A DNA stretch of 64,000 bases from Cyclobacteriaceae bacterium. Lineage in GTDB: Bacteria; Bacteroidota; Bacteroidia; Cytophagales; Cyclobacteriaceae. The translations under genes and the position numbers were made by a program. The notes under the pieces were generated by a model that had not been told where the DNA came from, did no database searches, and was given only the letters and a program-made list of their open reading frames with translations. Below are positions 49,417 through 59,012 of this stretch, piece after piece (position 1 is the first letter of the stretch; each line of letters starts with the position of its first letter). Where the stretch lies: contig JAHBTX010000002.1 in NCBI GenBank assembly GCA_019638395.1, forward strand, positions 62,001 to 126,000, read 5' to 3'.

Positions 49417-51819
49417 ATGAAAACAAGATATTGGAAAGTTATCCGTGATCTTACCTCGGACTATTCTAAAAACCTGATGCTCGTGTTAGCCATAGCGCTT
49501 GGCGTGTTCGGTATTGGCTCGATACTCGGTGGCTATGCAGTAGTGAACCGGGAGATGACAAGCAACTATATGAGTACATCACCAGCTTCTCTCACAATCG
49601 AAGTCGAAGATGGTATCTCAACTGGCCTTCTGGATAGTGTACGAAAATTCCCAGGCATTAAAGTGGCTGAAAGGCGTGCTACTGTTGGCGGACGTATGAA
49701 AGTAGATGATCGATGGTATCCCATTCTGCTCTTTGTTATGGACGATTTTAATCAGCTTACGCTAAACACATTTCATCATCTCTCCGGTGCAACTGATCCA
49801 GCAGAAGGAGCCATGCTGATCGAGCGAACTTCTCCGTCTGTGATGGATGCCTATGAAGGTGATAAGATTATCATAAGAACTCCGAACGGTGAACCTCAAT
49901 CCATTTCCATCGTGGGGACTGTTCACGATCCTGGTTTGCCTCCTGCATGGCAAGAGCAGGCCGGGTATGCCTACATATCTATGGCCACCTTAAAGCAGCT
50001 TGGTGAAACACAAGACTTTGATCTGTTGAGAATACAGGTGAGTGAAAATGAAAATTCAAGAGAGCATTTAACAAAACAGGCAGAGTTACTTTCGGATTGG
50101 CTGACAAAGAACGGGCACACGGTTCATGAAATTCAGATACCACCCATTGGAATGCATCCGCATCAAAGTCAAATGAACGCTGTGCTTTCCATCTTCACGG
50201 TATTCAGTTTTATGATTTTGATTTTAGGATCAATCCTGGTGGCCACATCAATGGCAACCCTGATGGTAAAACAAGTGCGACAAATCGGAGTGATGAAAAC
50301 CATTGGCGGCACATCCTTTCAGGTGGCAAAACTCTACTTGTTTATGATACTGGTGTTATGTGTAGTTGCGCTTGCTATTAGTATTCCGCTAAGTCGTTTG
50401 GTGGCTGCTGCTTTCTATTCGCAGATTGCGACCTTGCTGAATCTTGAAATCACGGACAATAGCATTCCGCTTTGGGTTCCATTGATTCAGATCAGTTCAG
50501 GTATTGTAATTCCCTTCATTGCTGCGGCAGTACCTGTCATTCGAGGTAGTCGCATATCGGTGCGCAAAGCATTGGATAACTATGGTGTTGAAAACAAGAA
50601 TCAAACTGGTTCGTGGTTTAGTCTATTGATTTCAAAGTTTGACTTTCTGAGCGACACTTACCGGCTTTCATTGCGAAATGCGTTCAGACAAAGAGCAAGG
50701 TTAATCCTCACACTCGGACTCCTCGCTGCCGGTGGAGCTATGTTCATGACAGCTCTAAATGTTTCAGAAGCTTGGGACAAGAACTTAAAGCGAATTTATG
50801 TGCAGCGTTTATACGATCAGGATGTTAAACTCAATGACCGGATAAATTCTGATTCGCTTGTGAATCGAATCAGTACAATGGACGGAGTCAAGGTTGCCGA
50901 GGGTTGGGATTATTCCGCTACTTCCGAAGTTAAAGAAAGTGACTATGAAATTACCCGAACCTATCCCGACAAGGGGCACGGAAGTTTTGTGATGCAGGCA
51001 TTGCCATTGCCTACACAAATCCTCAATCCTACCATTACCGAGGGACATTGGTTGAACACTCCCGGTTCAAATGAAGTGGTGTTAAATCAAATGGCAAGAA
51101 ATGAACGAACCAAACTTGGTGACATGATTGCATTGACCATTGAAGGGAAACCATCACTTTGGAAAATTACCGGATTCACCGAAGACGTTGGTTCATCGGC
51201 TACTGCCTATGTATCGCTCGAAACATTTTCGAAGATAAATAGCACGCAAGGTAAAGTGAAGATGCTTCGCGTTGCCTACCATGATCGTTCACGCGACTTT
51301 GCTTCAGTTAAAAGTAAAGAGTTGGATCGCTTGTTGGAGCAACAACAAATAAGTGTGAGTTCAAGTACACCGGTATGGTTGCTTCACAGTGCAGTAGCGG
51401 CACACATGAAGGTATTGGTGAATTCATTGCTGGCAATGGCTATTCTCATGGCACTGGTTGGTACGCTTGGATTAATGTCAACGGTGAGTATGAACGTATT
51501 GGAACGCACACGGGAGATTGGTGTAATGCGCGCCATCGGTGCAACACCTCTGAAAATCCGAAACCTGATTGTGTGGGAAGGGCTGACAGTTGGCGTGATT
51601 AGTATTGTTATTGCGTTTGCTGTTTCATTGTTACTCTCCTGGTACATGGGTGAGTTCATCGGTCACATATCATTCAGAACGCCATTGACGCTTACGATTT
51701 CAGTGCTGGCAATTGCCATCTGGATTGTTATCATTCTGGTGGGTTCCTATGTGGCCACCATCTTCCCGGCACGAAGAGCTAATGTAGTGACCACACGTGA
51801 AGCACTGGCTTACGAATAA
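49417..51819 (+). CDS. FtsX-type ABC permease
   Basis: An 800-aa permease with two FtsX units: first helix near residues 18-42 (LMLVLAIALGVFGIGSILGG), periplasmic domain, three helices (245-365, MATLMVKQVRQIGVMKTIGG), a second unit starting RQRARLILTLGLLAAGG, and closing helices including MNVLERTREIGVMRAIGATP. Two-unit permeases of this type export lipids, lipoproteins or peptides. It pairs with the preceding ATPase and is followed by a His-rich gene with its own promoter. Confidence 0.92.
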   Translation: MKTRYWKVIRDLTSDYSKNLMLVLAIALGVFGIGSILGGYAVVNREMTSNYMSTSPASLTIEVEDGISTGLLDSVRKFPGIKVAERRATVGGRMKVDDRWYPILLFVMDDFNQLTLNTFHHLSGATDPAEGAMLIERTSPSVMDAYEGDKIIIRTPNGEPQSISIVGTVHDPGLPPAWQEQAGYAYISMATLKQLGETQDFDLLRIQVSENENSREHLTKQAELLSDWLTKNGHTVHEIQIPPIGMHPHQSQMNAVLSIFTVFSFMILILGSILVATSMATLMVKQVRQIGVMKTIGGTSFQVAKLYLFMILVLCVVALAISIPLSRLVAAAFYSQIATLLNLEITDNSIPLWVPLIQISSGIVIPFIAAAVPVIRGSRISVRKALDNYGVENKNQTGSWFSLLISKFDFLSDTYRLSLRNAFRQRARLILTLGLLAAGGAMFMTALNVSEAWDKNLKRIYVQRLYDQDVKLNDRINSDSLVNRISTMDGVKVAEGWDYSATSEVKESDYEITRTYPDKGHGSFVMQALPLPTQILNPTITEGHWLNTPGSNEVVLNQMARNERTKLGDMIALTIEGKPSLWKITGFTEDVGSSATAYVSLETFSKINSTQGKVKMLRVAYHDRSRDFASVKSKELDRLLEQQQISVSSSTPVWLLHSAVAAHMKVLVNSLLAMAILMALVGTLGLMSTVSMNVLERTREIGVMRAIGATPLKIRNLIVWEGLTVGVISIVIAFAVSLLLSWYMGEFIGHISFRTPLTLTISVLAIAIWIVIILVGSYVATIFPARRANVVTTREALAYE

Positions 51820-51893
51820 ATCTTTAAGTTGCATCGGCAAGTACTAACGGTAACTAACCTGTAAATGGCCTTTTTTATTAGGTCATTTCAGGT

Positions 51894-51901
51894 TATGTTT
51901 G
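51894..51901 (+). promoter_or_regulatory. -7 element TATGTTTG before the His-rich gene
   Basis: TATGTTTG matches TAnnTTTG and lies 5 bases before the ATG at 51907. No TTG is present 15 bases upstream. The short distance would give a leaderless message, as suggested for both DUF6660 genes. Confidence 0.5.
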
Positions 51902-51906
51902 CACAG

Positions 51907-52299
51907 ATGAAAAGGCGAATTGCCATATTTTTCTTATTTTCTCTGGCTTATGGAGCAATGTTGGCTCATAACCTTGTTCCGCACGTTCATCACCAGGAAG
52001 CTACTGAGCATCATGCCGGCCACCACCATCATGATCCTGAGGAACAGGATGAAGAAGGAGCACTCAGCTTGTTGTTGGCAGAGGTTGTTCATCTACCCGG
52101 TTCGGCTGACTCATTTGTTAGTCACACCACAAGTTCATTCTTCAAGGTTTCAACTCCTGTATTTTTATTACCGGTTTCGGAATTGCAAATTCCTTCCATC
52201 ATTGTTTCCTCACCGAAACATCCACCGTCTTTCCGGGAAGAAAGAGTACTTAGTTTTTCAGTTACCAACGCTTCGTTGAGGGCACCTCCGGTAGCCTGA
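51907..52299 (+). CDS. His-rich secreted protein beside the third RND system
   Basis: A 130-aa protein, start at ATG 51907 (MKRRIAIFFLFSLAYGAMLA, a good signal peptide) chosen over an ATG 14 codons earlier because a -7 element sits between them. The mature part has HNLVPHVHHQEATEHHAGHH and further His, then an acidic run, a hydrophobic middle and the ending VTNASLRAPPVA. The His density suggests Ni, Co, Zn or Cu binding in the periplasm. No named family; comparable genes occur next to Bacteroidota CusBAC sets. Confidence 0.7.
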   Translation: MKRRIAIFFLFSLAYGAMLAHNLVPHVHHQEATEHHAGHHHHDPEEQDEEGALSLLLAEVVHLPGSADSFVSHTTSSFFKVSTPVFLLPVSELQIPSIIVSSPKHPPSFREERVLSFSVTNASLRAPPVA

Positions 52300-52391
52300 T
52301 CAGACAATCCTTTTTGTCTTACTGATTTTTCAATCACCTGTTTGAGGTGATGTCTCATTATTTTATTCATAATCATATTAATCATTTAACC

Positions 52392-52619
52392 ATGAAAAAG
52401 TTATTCATTCTATTTTTTGTAGTATCTCTATTTACAATCTCTTGCGGTAAGAAAGCAGAACAGGAAGGCACACACGTGCATGACGATGGCAGCGTACACG
52501 ATGACCATGCCGTTGACACAACCAAGCAGGAAGAATTTAGAGTAGCGGGCGATTCAACGGCAACCGATTCTACCGAACATGCGAAGCAGCACGAAGCAGG
52601 TGAAGAACATAAGCATTAA
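52392..52619 (+). CDS. Small His-rich lipoprotein (75 aa)
   Basis: Start at ATG 52392 gives MKKLFILFFVVSLFTISCGK with lipobox Cys18. The mature 57 residues are hydrophilic, with HVHDDGSVHDDHAVD and a tail AKQHEAGEEHKH. No fold is expected; it is probably a disordered metal-binding lipoprotein. It precedes the adaptor gene by 4 bp, so it is part of the RND operon. Confidence 0.7.
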   Translation: MKKLFILFFVVSLFTISCGKKAEQEGTHVHDDGSVHDDHAVDTTKQEEFRVAGDSTATDSTEHAKQHEAGEEHKH

Positions 52620-52623
52620 TCCG

Positions 52624-54117
52624 ATGAATAAAATCGGATATGTAATCATGATAACTCTCGCAGTCCTGATGGGCTGCGGGGGTAATCCTTCCAACAATGC
52701 TCCTGCGAACGGACTTGCCTCACTTTCATACACACTCTATACAGACAAAACAGAATTGTTTGTTGAGTTCAATCCGTTGATAGTAGGAACCACCTCCAAG
52801 TTCGCAGCACACCTCACCAAGCTGGGCGAAAATTTCACTGCGCTCACGGAAGGAACGGTAACAGTTAGCCTCATCATGGGCGACAAGGGTGTCCGTCATA
52901 CCGAAGAGGCACCTGCATCACCGGGAATTTACCGGCTTGCGTTGAAGCCATCTTCAGCAGGGAAAGGCAGTTTAGTATTCGACATTAAAACAAAAGACTA
53001 TACTGATAAGATAGTATTGGATAATGTTACTGTGTTTACTACTGCTGAAGCAGCGATGGCAGAGGCGCAGCCAGAGGCATCTTCTAACACACTATCGTAC
53101 CTGAAAGAGCAGGCATGGAAAGTGGAATTTGCCAATGCGCCCGTTTACGCTCAACCGTTTCATGAAATCATCAAAGCGTCCGGTGAAATTTTATCAGCAC
53201 CCGGTGATGAGGTTATTGTCACGGCCAATGCCAATGGTGCGGTTAGTTTTGCTGATAATAACTTTACGGTAGGATCTTTGATAAGTAATGGTCAGGCTTT
53301 GTTTGTACTCTCTGGTTCGTCTAACGTAGTTGACAATACGGAAAGCAGATACAAGGAAGCTAAAGTGAATTACGAAAAAGCAAAGCTTGACTATGAACGA
53401 GCTTCCGCATTAATAAAAGAGAAGATAGTTTCTGAGAAGGACTTCCTTGCTACTAAAGCAGCGTACGAAAATGCTGAGATTACCTATAACACCCTGGCTA
53501 AAAATTATTCTCCTCGCGGTCAGCGCATCAATGCTCCTTTAAGGGGATACCTGAAAAACGTTCTGGTAAGTGAAGGACAGTATGTAACGGCTGGTCAGCC
53601 ATTAGCAACCATATCGCAAAATCAAAAACTAAGATTAAAGGCAGAAGTATCGCAACGGTATTACTCAAAACTTGCTTTCGTGAAGTCAGCCAATTTTAAA
53701 ACGGTGTATGATGGTAAGGTGTATGATACGCAAACACTCAATGGCAAACTTGTTTCTTATGGTAAGAATGTAAACCAGGAAGAACATTTAATTCCGATAG
53801 TGTTTGAAATTGACAATCGCGGAGAGATTATTCCCGGCTCATTGGTAGAAATCTTCATGCGATCGAATACCATCGCGAATGCTTTAGTGATTCCTGTTTC
53901 CGCCTTGGTAGAAGAGCAAGGTACTTTCTATGCCTATGTTCAAACAGCCGGAGAGAGTTTTGAAAAGCGAGAACTAAAGCTTGGTGGTAGTGACGGGCAA
54001 CAGGTGCAAGTACTTTCCGGTATCGTTAACGGTGAACGTGTGGTTACTAAAGGATCATACCAAGTGAAATTAGCAACGATGTCAGGCGCAGTACCTGCAC
54101 ATGGTCACGAACATTAA
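52624..54117 (+). CDS. RND periplasmic adaptor (CusB/CzcB-like) of the third efflux set
   Basis: A 497-aa lipoprotein (MNKIGYVIMITLAVLMGCGG, Cys18). Residues about 20-160 form an extra N-terminal beta-rich domain (LSYTLYTDKTELFVEFNPLI) seen in some Bacteroidota adaptors; the rest is a membrane-fusion protein with a lipoyl half (VTANANGAVSFADNNFTVGS), an alpha hairpin (ESRYKEAKVNYEKAKLDYER) and a beta-barrel. The C-terminus AVPAHGHEH is His-rich. There is no CPMHP metal-binding domain, unlike the two copper adaptors. Confidence 0.9.
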   Translation: MNKIGYVIMITLAVLMGCGGNPSNNAPANGLASLSYTLYTDKTELFVEFNPLIVGTTSKFAAHLTKLGENFTALTEGTVTVSLIMGDKGVRHTEEAPASPGIYRLALKPSSAGKGSLVFDIKTKDYTDKIVLDNVTVFTTAEAAMAEAQPEASSNTLSYLKEQAWKVEFANAPVYAQPFHEIIKASGEILSAPGDEVIVTANANGAVSFADNNFTVGSLISNGQALFVLSGSSNVVDNTESRYKEAKVNYEKAKLDYERASALIKEKIVSEKDFLATKAAYENAEITYNTLAKNYSPRGQRINAPLRGYLKNVLVSEGQYVTAGQPLATISQNQKLRLKAEVSQRYYSKLAFVKSANFKTVYDGKVYDTQTLNGKLVSYGKNVNQEEHLIPIVFEIDNRGEIIPGSLVEIFMRSNTIANALVIPVSALVEEQGTFYAYVQTAGESFEKRELKLGGSDGQQVQVLSGIVNGERVVTKGSYQVKLATMSGAVPAHGHEH

Positions 54118-54129
54118 TATTCAGAATTC

Positions 54130-57100
54130 ATGCTTAATAGAATTATAGATTTTTCGCTGGGTAATCGCTTGTTGGTGATGATTACTTCAGCCCTGCTGAT
54201 TGGCTGGGGTACTTATACGGCAACGCGCATGGAAGTGGATGTTTTCCCCGACCTCACGGCTCCCACAGTAGTGGTGCTCACCGAAGCACATGGTATGGCG
54301 CCTGAAGAAGTGGAACGCCTTGTTACCTTTCAATTGGAAACTGCTGTTAATGGTGCAACGGATGTGCGTAGAGTGCGTTCCTCCTCATCAGCAGGTATCT
54401 CCATTGTATGGGTTGAATTTGAATGGGGCACTGACATTTATCAGGCGCGACAAATCGTAAATGAAAAATTAATTGCAGTTACTTCGAAGTTGCCCCAAGG
54501 AGTAGGCAACCCGACCCTTGCACCCAACTCTTCGATCATGGGTGAAATCATGCTTATCTCCGTAACAGCGGATAGCACCAGCATAATGGATTTGCGCACA
54601 CTTTCGGATTGGTCGATACGACCTCTGCTATTAGCAACAGGAGGTGTTTCTCAAGTGGTAGTGATTGGTGGTGAATACAAACAGTATCAGATACTGGCAT
54701 CGCCACAAAAAATGAAATACCATGATGTGACATTGAGCGAATTACTCAAAGCGGCACAAGAAGCGAATAAAAATGCGGCAGGTGGTTTCATGAATGAATT
54801 CAACAATGAATATATCGTAAGTGGTATAGGCCGCACCACCGATATAGCAGAGCTAGGGAAAACCGTTGTTAAAACTGTAAATAGTTCGATTATAAAAATT
54901 GAAGATGTGGCCGAAGTAAAAATCGGAGCGTCTTTAAAGATTGGTGATGGTTCATTGAAAGGCAACCCGGCAGTAATTCTTACTGTAATGAAACAGCCCA
55001 ACACAAATACACTTGAATTGACAGAGAAAATTGATGCGACATTGGCTGACCTCTCTACCAATTTGCCGGACGATATAAAAATAAATACGAAAATTTTCAG
55101 GCAGGCCGATTTCATTAATGCCTCTGTCTGGAATATTCAAAAGACATTAATAGAGGGTTCCATCTTTGTTGTGATTGTCCTCTTTCTTTTTTTAATGAAC
55201 TGGCGCGCAACAGCTATTTCATTAATCGCTATTCCTATTTCGTTACTTACGGCCATCCTTACATTGAAGTGGCTTGGGTTCAGCATCAATACCATGAGCC
55301 TTGGCGGGATGGCGATTGCCATTGGCGATTTGGTAGATGATGCCATCATTGACGTTGAAAATGTTTTCAGGCGTTTAAAAGAAAATGCCAAACGACCGGA
55401 AGCAGAAAAGCAAAGCAAACTGAAAGTGATTTATGATGCTTCGGTAGAAATTCGTTCATCCGTTATTCATGCTACGTTCATCATCATAGTCGCCTTTATT
55501 CCCCTCTTCTTTCTTTCCGGAATGGAAGGAAGATTATTAGCACCTCTTGGTATCGCCTTTATCGTTTCGTTGTTTGCTTCTTTAGTAGTGGCCATTACAC
55601 TTACGCCTGTTTTGTGCAGCTATCTGTTAACCGGAGATCGCATGTTGTTGGGGCAGCATAAAGAAAGCTGGTTGGTGCGCAACCTCAATTACTATTATGA
55701 AATAGCCATTCTAAAAGCCATGCAATTCAAAAGAATTGTGATTGGTGTGGCGGTAGCACTATTTATCAGTGCTGTCATTATTATGAGCGGATTGGGTAGA
55801 AGTTTTCTTCCTGAGTTTAATGAAGGTTCGTTGGTAGTAAGTGCCGTAAGTTTACCAGGCATATCGCTGGAAGAAAGTAATAAGATTGGAAGCCGGATTG
55901 AAAAAGCACTTTTAAGAGTACCTGAAATAAAAATAACAACACGGAGAACCGGACGGGCAGAATTGGATGAACACGCGCAAGGCGTAAACGCATCAGAAAT
56001 AGATGCACCGTTTACACTTACTGATCGGAGTCGTGCAGCGTTCATGCAGGATGTAAGAGATAAATTAGCAATGGTTTCAGGAGCAAATATTACCATCGGT
56101 CAACCCATTGGTCATCGTATTGATCACATGCTTTCTGGCACAAGGGCTAACATTGCTATAAAGATTTTTGGAAATGACCTTAATAGGTTATTCACCCTCG
56201 CCAATGCCGTTAAAACTTCTATTGATGGCACAGAAGGCTTGGTTGATTTGAGTGTGGAACAGCAAATAGAGATTCCACAAGTACAAATTAAAGCCAACAG
56301 AGAAATGCTGGCCAAGTATGGAATTACCATTGGTGAGTTTGCCGAGTTTGTGGATGTAGCGTTTGCGGGAGAGAAAGTATCTGAAATCTACGAAGGCAAT
56401 AAACGATTCGATTTGATTCTGAAATTCAACGATGACAATCGCGGTAAAATTGAAAACATCCGAAATACATTTATCGACACGCATGATGGAAATAAAATAC
56501 CGCTTCACTATGTGGCAGATGTTGTTTCTACATCCGGACCCAATACCATTAACCGCGAGAATGTACAACGAAAAATTGTTGTCTCCGCTAACGTGGTTGG
56601 ACGTGATCAGAAAAGTACGGTAGAGGAAATCAGAGCGAAAATTCAAAAGTCGGTGACATTGCCGGAAGGTTATCGCATTGAATACGGGGGACAATTTGAA
56701 GCGGAAGCCGAAGCTTCTAAAACATTATTCTTTACTTCGATACTTTCTGTGTTGGTTATCTTCCTTTTGTTATTTCAGGAGTTTAAAGAAGTTAAAGTAT
56801 CAACGATTATATTACTGAATCTTCCGTTGGCACTAATCGGTGGTGTTGCCAGCATCTGGCTCACATCGGGTATCATCAGCATTCCTGCCATCATCGGTTT
56901 TATCACACTGTTTGGTATCGCCACACGGAATGGAATTTTGCTCATATCCCATTACAACACCTTGCAACAACAAGGAATAGGTTTGTATGAATCAATCATT
57001 CAGGGATCGAAAGACAGATTAAGCCCTATTTTAATGACTGCGCTTACTGCGGGGCTTGCATTAATCCCACTTGCATTAGCAGGAGATTTGCCCGGTAATG

Positions 57101-57213
57101 AAATTCAAAGCCCTATGGCGAAAGTCATTCTTGGGGGGCTATTGAGTTCTACACTGCTTAATATTTTCATAGTACCTATCGTGTACTACATCACTCAAAA
57201 CAGGAAATCATGA
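54130..57213 (+). CDS. Heavy-metal RND pump of the third efflux set
   Basis: A 1027-aa HME-RND pump starting MLNRIIDFSLGNRLLVMITS. The porter domain has DVFPDLTAPTVVVLTEAHGM. Its TM4 signature GGMAIAIGDLVDDAIIDVEN, with a DD pair, differs from both the CzcA-like (DFGLIVDGAVIIVE) and the CusA-like (AIGVIVDNGIIMAEN) pumps in this window, so it belongs to a separate HME subgroup of uncertain metal. The C-terminal FGIATRNGILLISHYNTLQQ and PMAKVILGGLLSSTLLNIF are normal. Overlaps the outer-membrane factor by 4 bp. Confidence 0.92.
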   Translation: MLNRIIDFSLGNRLLVMITSALLIGWGTYTATRMEVDVFPDLTAPTVVVLTEAHGMAPEEVERLVTFQLETAVNGATDVRRVRSSSSAGISIVWVEFEWGTDIYQARQIVNEKLIAVTSKLPQGVGNPTLAPNSSIMGEIMLISVTADSTSIMDLRTLSDWSIRPLLLATGGVSQVVVIGGEYKQYQILASPQKMKYHDVTLSELLKAAQEANKNAAGGFMNEFNNEYIVSGIGRTTDIAELGKTVVKTVNSSIIKIEDVAEVKIGASLKIGDGSLKGNPAVILTVMKQPNTNTLELTEKIDATLADLSTNLPDDIKINTKIFRQADFINASVWNIQKTLIEGSIFVVIVLFLFLMNWRATAISLIAIPISLLTAILTLKWLGFSINTMSLGGMAIAIGDLVDDAIIDVENVFRRLKENAKRPEAEKQSKLKVIYDASVEIRSSVIHATFIIIVAFIPLFFLSGMEGRLLAPLGIAFIVSLFASLVVAITLTPVLCSYLLTGDRMLLGQHKESWLVRNLNYYYEIAILKAMQFKRIVIGVAVALFISAVIIMSGLGRSFLPEFNEGSLVVSAVSLPGISLEESNKIGSRIEKALLRVPEIKITTRRTGRAELDEHAQGVNASEIDAPFTLTDRSRAAFMQDVRDKLAMVSGANITIGQPIGHRIDHMLSGTRANIAIKIFGNDLNRLFTLANAVKTSIDGTEGLVDLSVEQQIEIPQVQIKANREMLAKYGITIGEFAEFVDVAFAGEKVSEIYEGNKRFDLILKFNDDNRGKIENIRNTFIDTHDGNKIPLHYVADVVSTSGPNTINRENVQRKIVVSANVVGRDQKSTVEEIRAKIQKSVTLPEGYRIEYGGQFEAEAEASKTLFFTSILSVLVIFLLLFQEFKEVKVSTIILLNLPLALIGGVASIWLTSGIISIPAIIGFITLFGIATRNGILLISHYNTLQQQGIGLYESIIQGSKDRLSPILMTALTAGLALIPLALAGDLPGNEIQSPMAKVILGGLLSSTLLNIFIVPIVYYITQNRKS

Positions 57214-58388
57214 TACGATTCACCATAGCGTTTCTTCTGCTGACAGTTTGCATTCATGGATTTGCTCAGTCCTCTATCGACAATGTTTTACGGGAGATTG
57301 AAAAGAATAACAAATCACTTCAATCCGAAAAGCAATATTGGGAGGCAGAGAAACTGTCTTATCGCACCGGACTTAACCCGGAAAACCCGAAGGCTGAGTA
57401 TGATTACTTGCCGGGCTCACCTGCTGGTGCAGGAAATCAAACTGACATGAGCGTTACTCAGTCGTTTGATTTCCCTACTGCGTATGGTAAGCGAAGGAGT
57501 GTTTCAAAAGAACAGGTTCAACAGGCGGAATACAAGTTTCAGGTTACGCGCCAAGAAATTCTATTGGAAGCCAAACTAATTTGTCTTGAACTGGTACACC
57601 GAAACAAATTGTCGGAACAACTCTCGCAGCGATTACAAAGTGCCTCGAAGCTCGTGGAGGCAACTAACCAGAAGGCGACACTAGGCGAAACCAATGTGCT
57701 CGATCTGAATAAAATAAAATTGCTGAGACTGGAGATCAAGAATGATCTGGAGCGGAATGAAATGGCGGTAGTAAATCTGAAGCAGAAACTTACAGAGCTA
57801 AATGGAAATGTTATACCTGAAATGAACGTATTGACGTACCCTGTGCTACCCACCTTGCCTGTGTTTGAAACGCTCGATAGTTTGATTGAAGCAAATGATC
57901 CTATTGTAAAAGTATATCAGCAAGATGTGACCATTGGTGCAGAACAAGTTGCTCTTTCGAAATCAATCACATTGCCGAAACTTGAGGCAGGTTACCATTA
58001 TCAAGCCATTCTGGGTCAGCGTTATCAGGGTTTTCACATTGGCACTTCCATTCCTCTATGGGAAAACAAAAACAAGGTGAAGGCGCAACAAGCCCGGTTA
58101 TCCTATAGTGAAATACAGGTGCAGGAACATCGCATTGAGCACCATTCACGGAACAGGCGGGTATATGAAAGCCATTTACACTGGCGGAATACAGTGAGTG
58201 AGTATCAGGAATTGTTGACGGCATCTAACAATGAAGCATTGTTGACTAAGTCATTTGAAGCAGGGCAAATCTCGCTGATTGAATATCTGATGGAAGTGCG
58301 ATACCTGTATGATGCTGTTGAGCGATTTCTTTCAGCCGAGAATGAACTGAATGATACCGTAGCGGTTCTTTACAAATTTGAGTTGTAG
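57210..58388 (+). CDS. TolC-like outer-membrane factor of the third efflux set
   Basis: A 392-aa channel protein with signal peptide MIRFTIAFLLLTVCIHGFAQ. Two OEP repeats with helices such as REIEKNNKSLQSEKQYWEAE and SKLVEATNQKATLGETNVLD. Short for a TolC protein but within the range for Czc-type Bacteroidota channels. Last gene of the plus-strand block; a terminator-like hairpin follows at 58470-58495. Confidence 0.9.
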   Translation: MIRFTIAFLLLTVCIHGFAQSSIDNVLREIEKNNKSLQSEKQYWEAEKLSYRTGLNPENPKAEYDYLPGSPAGAGNQTDMSVTQSFDFPTAYGKRRSVSKEQVQQAEYKFQVTRQEILLEAKLICLELVHRNKLSEQLSQRLQSASKLVEATNQKATLGETNVLDLNKIKLLRLEIKNDLERNEMAVVNLKQKLTELNGNVIPEMNVLTYPVLPTLPVFETLDSLIEANDPIVKVYQQDVTIGAEQVALSKSITLPKLEAGYHYQAILGQRYQGFHIGTSIPLWENKNKVKAQQARLSYSEIQVQEHRIEHHSRNRRVYESHLHWRNTVSEYQELLTASNNEALLTKSFEAGQISLIEYLMEVRYLYDAVERFLSAENELNDTVAVLYKFEL

Positions 58389-58469
58389 AACCTGGTGACG
58401 GTGTTTTTTTTTAGAGCAATAGCAGTAACGTAAAGTGTTCCTTCAATTGATCTTTCTAGAGATTTGTGC

Positions 58470-58495
58470 AGGAGACAAGCACATGCTTGCCTCCT
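58470..58495. terminator. Hairpin terminator between convergent blocks
   Basis: Arms AGGAGACAAGCA (58470-58481) and TGCTTGCCTCCT (58484-58495) pair with one mismatch. It is placed between the convergent RND operon (ends 58388) and the HMA gene (ends 58509). T-run is short, so efficiency is uncertain. Confidence 0.55.
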
Positions 58496-58508
58496 TTGCA
58501 CCTGTAGT

Positions 58509-58715
58509 TTATAATGCTTCAGCCTTATAGCCGGCTTTCTCGACAGCCTCGATGACTTTTGCTGTATTTTTTTCACCGAGTACCGTTAGAACCTTAGAAG
58601 GGTTGTTATAATCAACTTCCCAGTTGTCTTCACCTAAAGCTTCATTCAGGAAGGGAGTTGCTTTCGCCACACAGCCTGAGCACTTTATGGTCGTTTTGAA
58701 TTTTGTAGTTTCCAT
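58509..58715 (-). CDS. HMA-domain copper chaperone-like protein
   Basis: A 68-aa single HMA domain. The loop is TTIKCSGCVAKATPFLN with CSGC (a CxxC), followed by the second helix KNTAKVIEAVEKAGYKAE. The beta-alpha-beta-beta-alpha-beta length is right. It likely carries Cu(I) to the CopA ATPase or binds it in the cytosol. It starts 11 bp after the second HMA protein, with which it probably shares a transcript. Confidence 0.9.
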   Translation of the reverse strand: METTKFKTTIKCSGCVAKATPFLNEALGEDNWEVDYNNPSKVLTVLGEKNTAKVIEAVEKAGYKAEAL

Positions 58716-58726
58716 TTTATAAATAA

Positions 58727-58933
58727 TTAAAGAGTTCCATTTACCACATTGTATCCAGCTTTCTGAATTGCCTGTATCAATGCATCCTTCGTTAATCCGT
58801 TGTTGAGTTCAATCTCCGCCTTCGTAGGTGCAACTGACTTGACACTTCCACCGATTGCTTTCACTGCGTTGGTGACAGTCATTTGGCAATGAGTGTTTTT
58901 CATATTGGGGATCGTTAGATGTATCGTTTCCAT
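58727..58933 (-). CDS. HMA-like protein with incomplete metal-binding loop
   Basis: A 68-aa HMA fold (METIHLTIPNMKNTHCQMTV). The position of the first loop Cys is Asn: the sequence reads NTHC instead of CxHC, so only one Cys remains. Later parts (KSVAPTKAEIELN, ALIQAIQKAGYNVV) are normal for the fold. It may bind Cu weakly through His/Cys, dimerise to bind, or have a regulatory role. Confidence 0.82.
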   Translation of the reverse strand: METIHLTIPNMKNTHCQMTVTNAVKAIGGSVKSVAPTKAEIELNNGLTKDALIQAIQKAGYNVVNGTL

Positions 58934-59012
58934 AAATTGTTCTGTTTTCTATGCAAATAAACGTGTGCTGGAGGTGTTTTGCTTTATATTATAGCTGGGA
59001 CGATTTATATAA

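Noticed and set aside
56188-56694. 168-codon minus-strand open frame
   Set aside because: Antisense within the third RND pump; shadow of a real gene.
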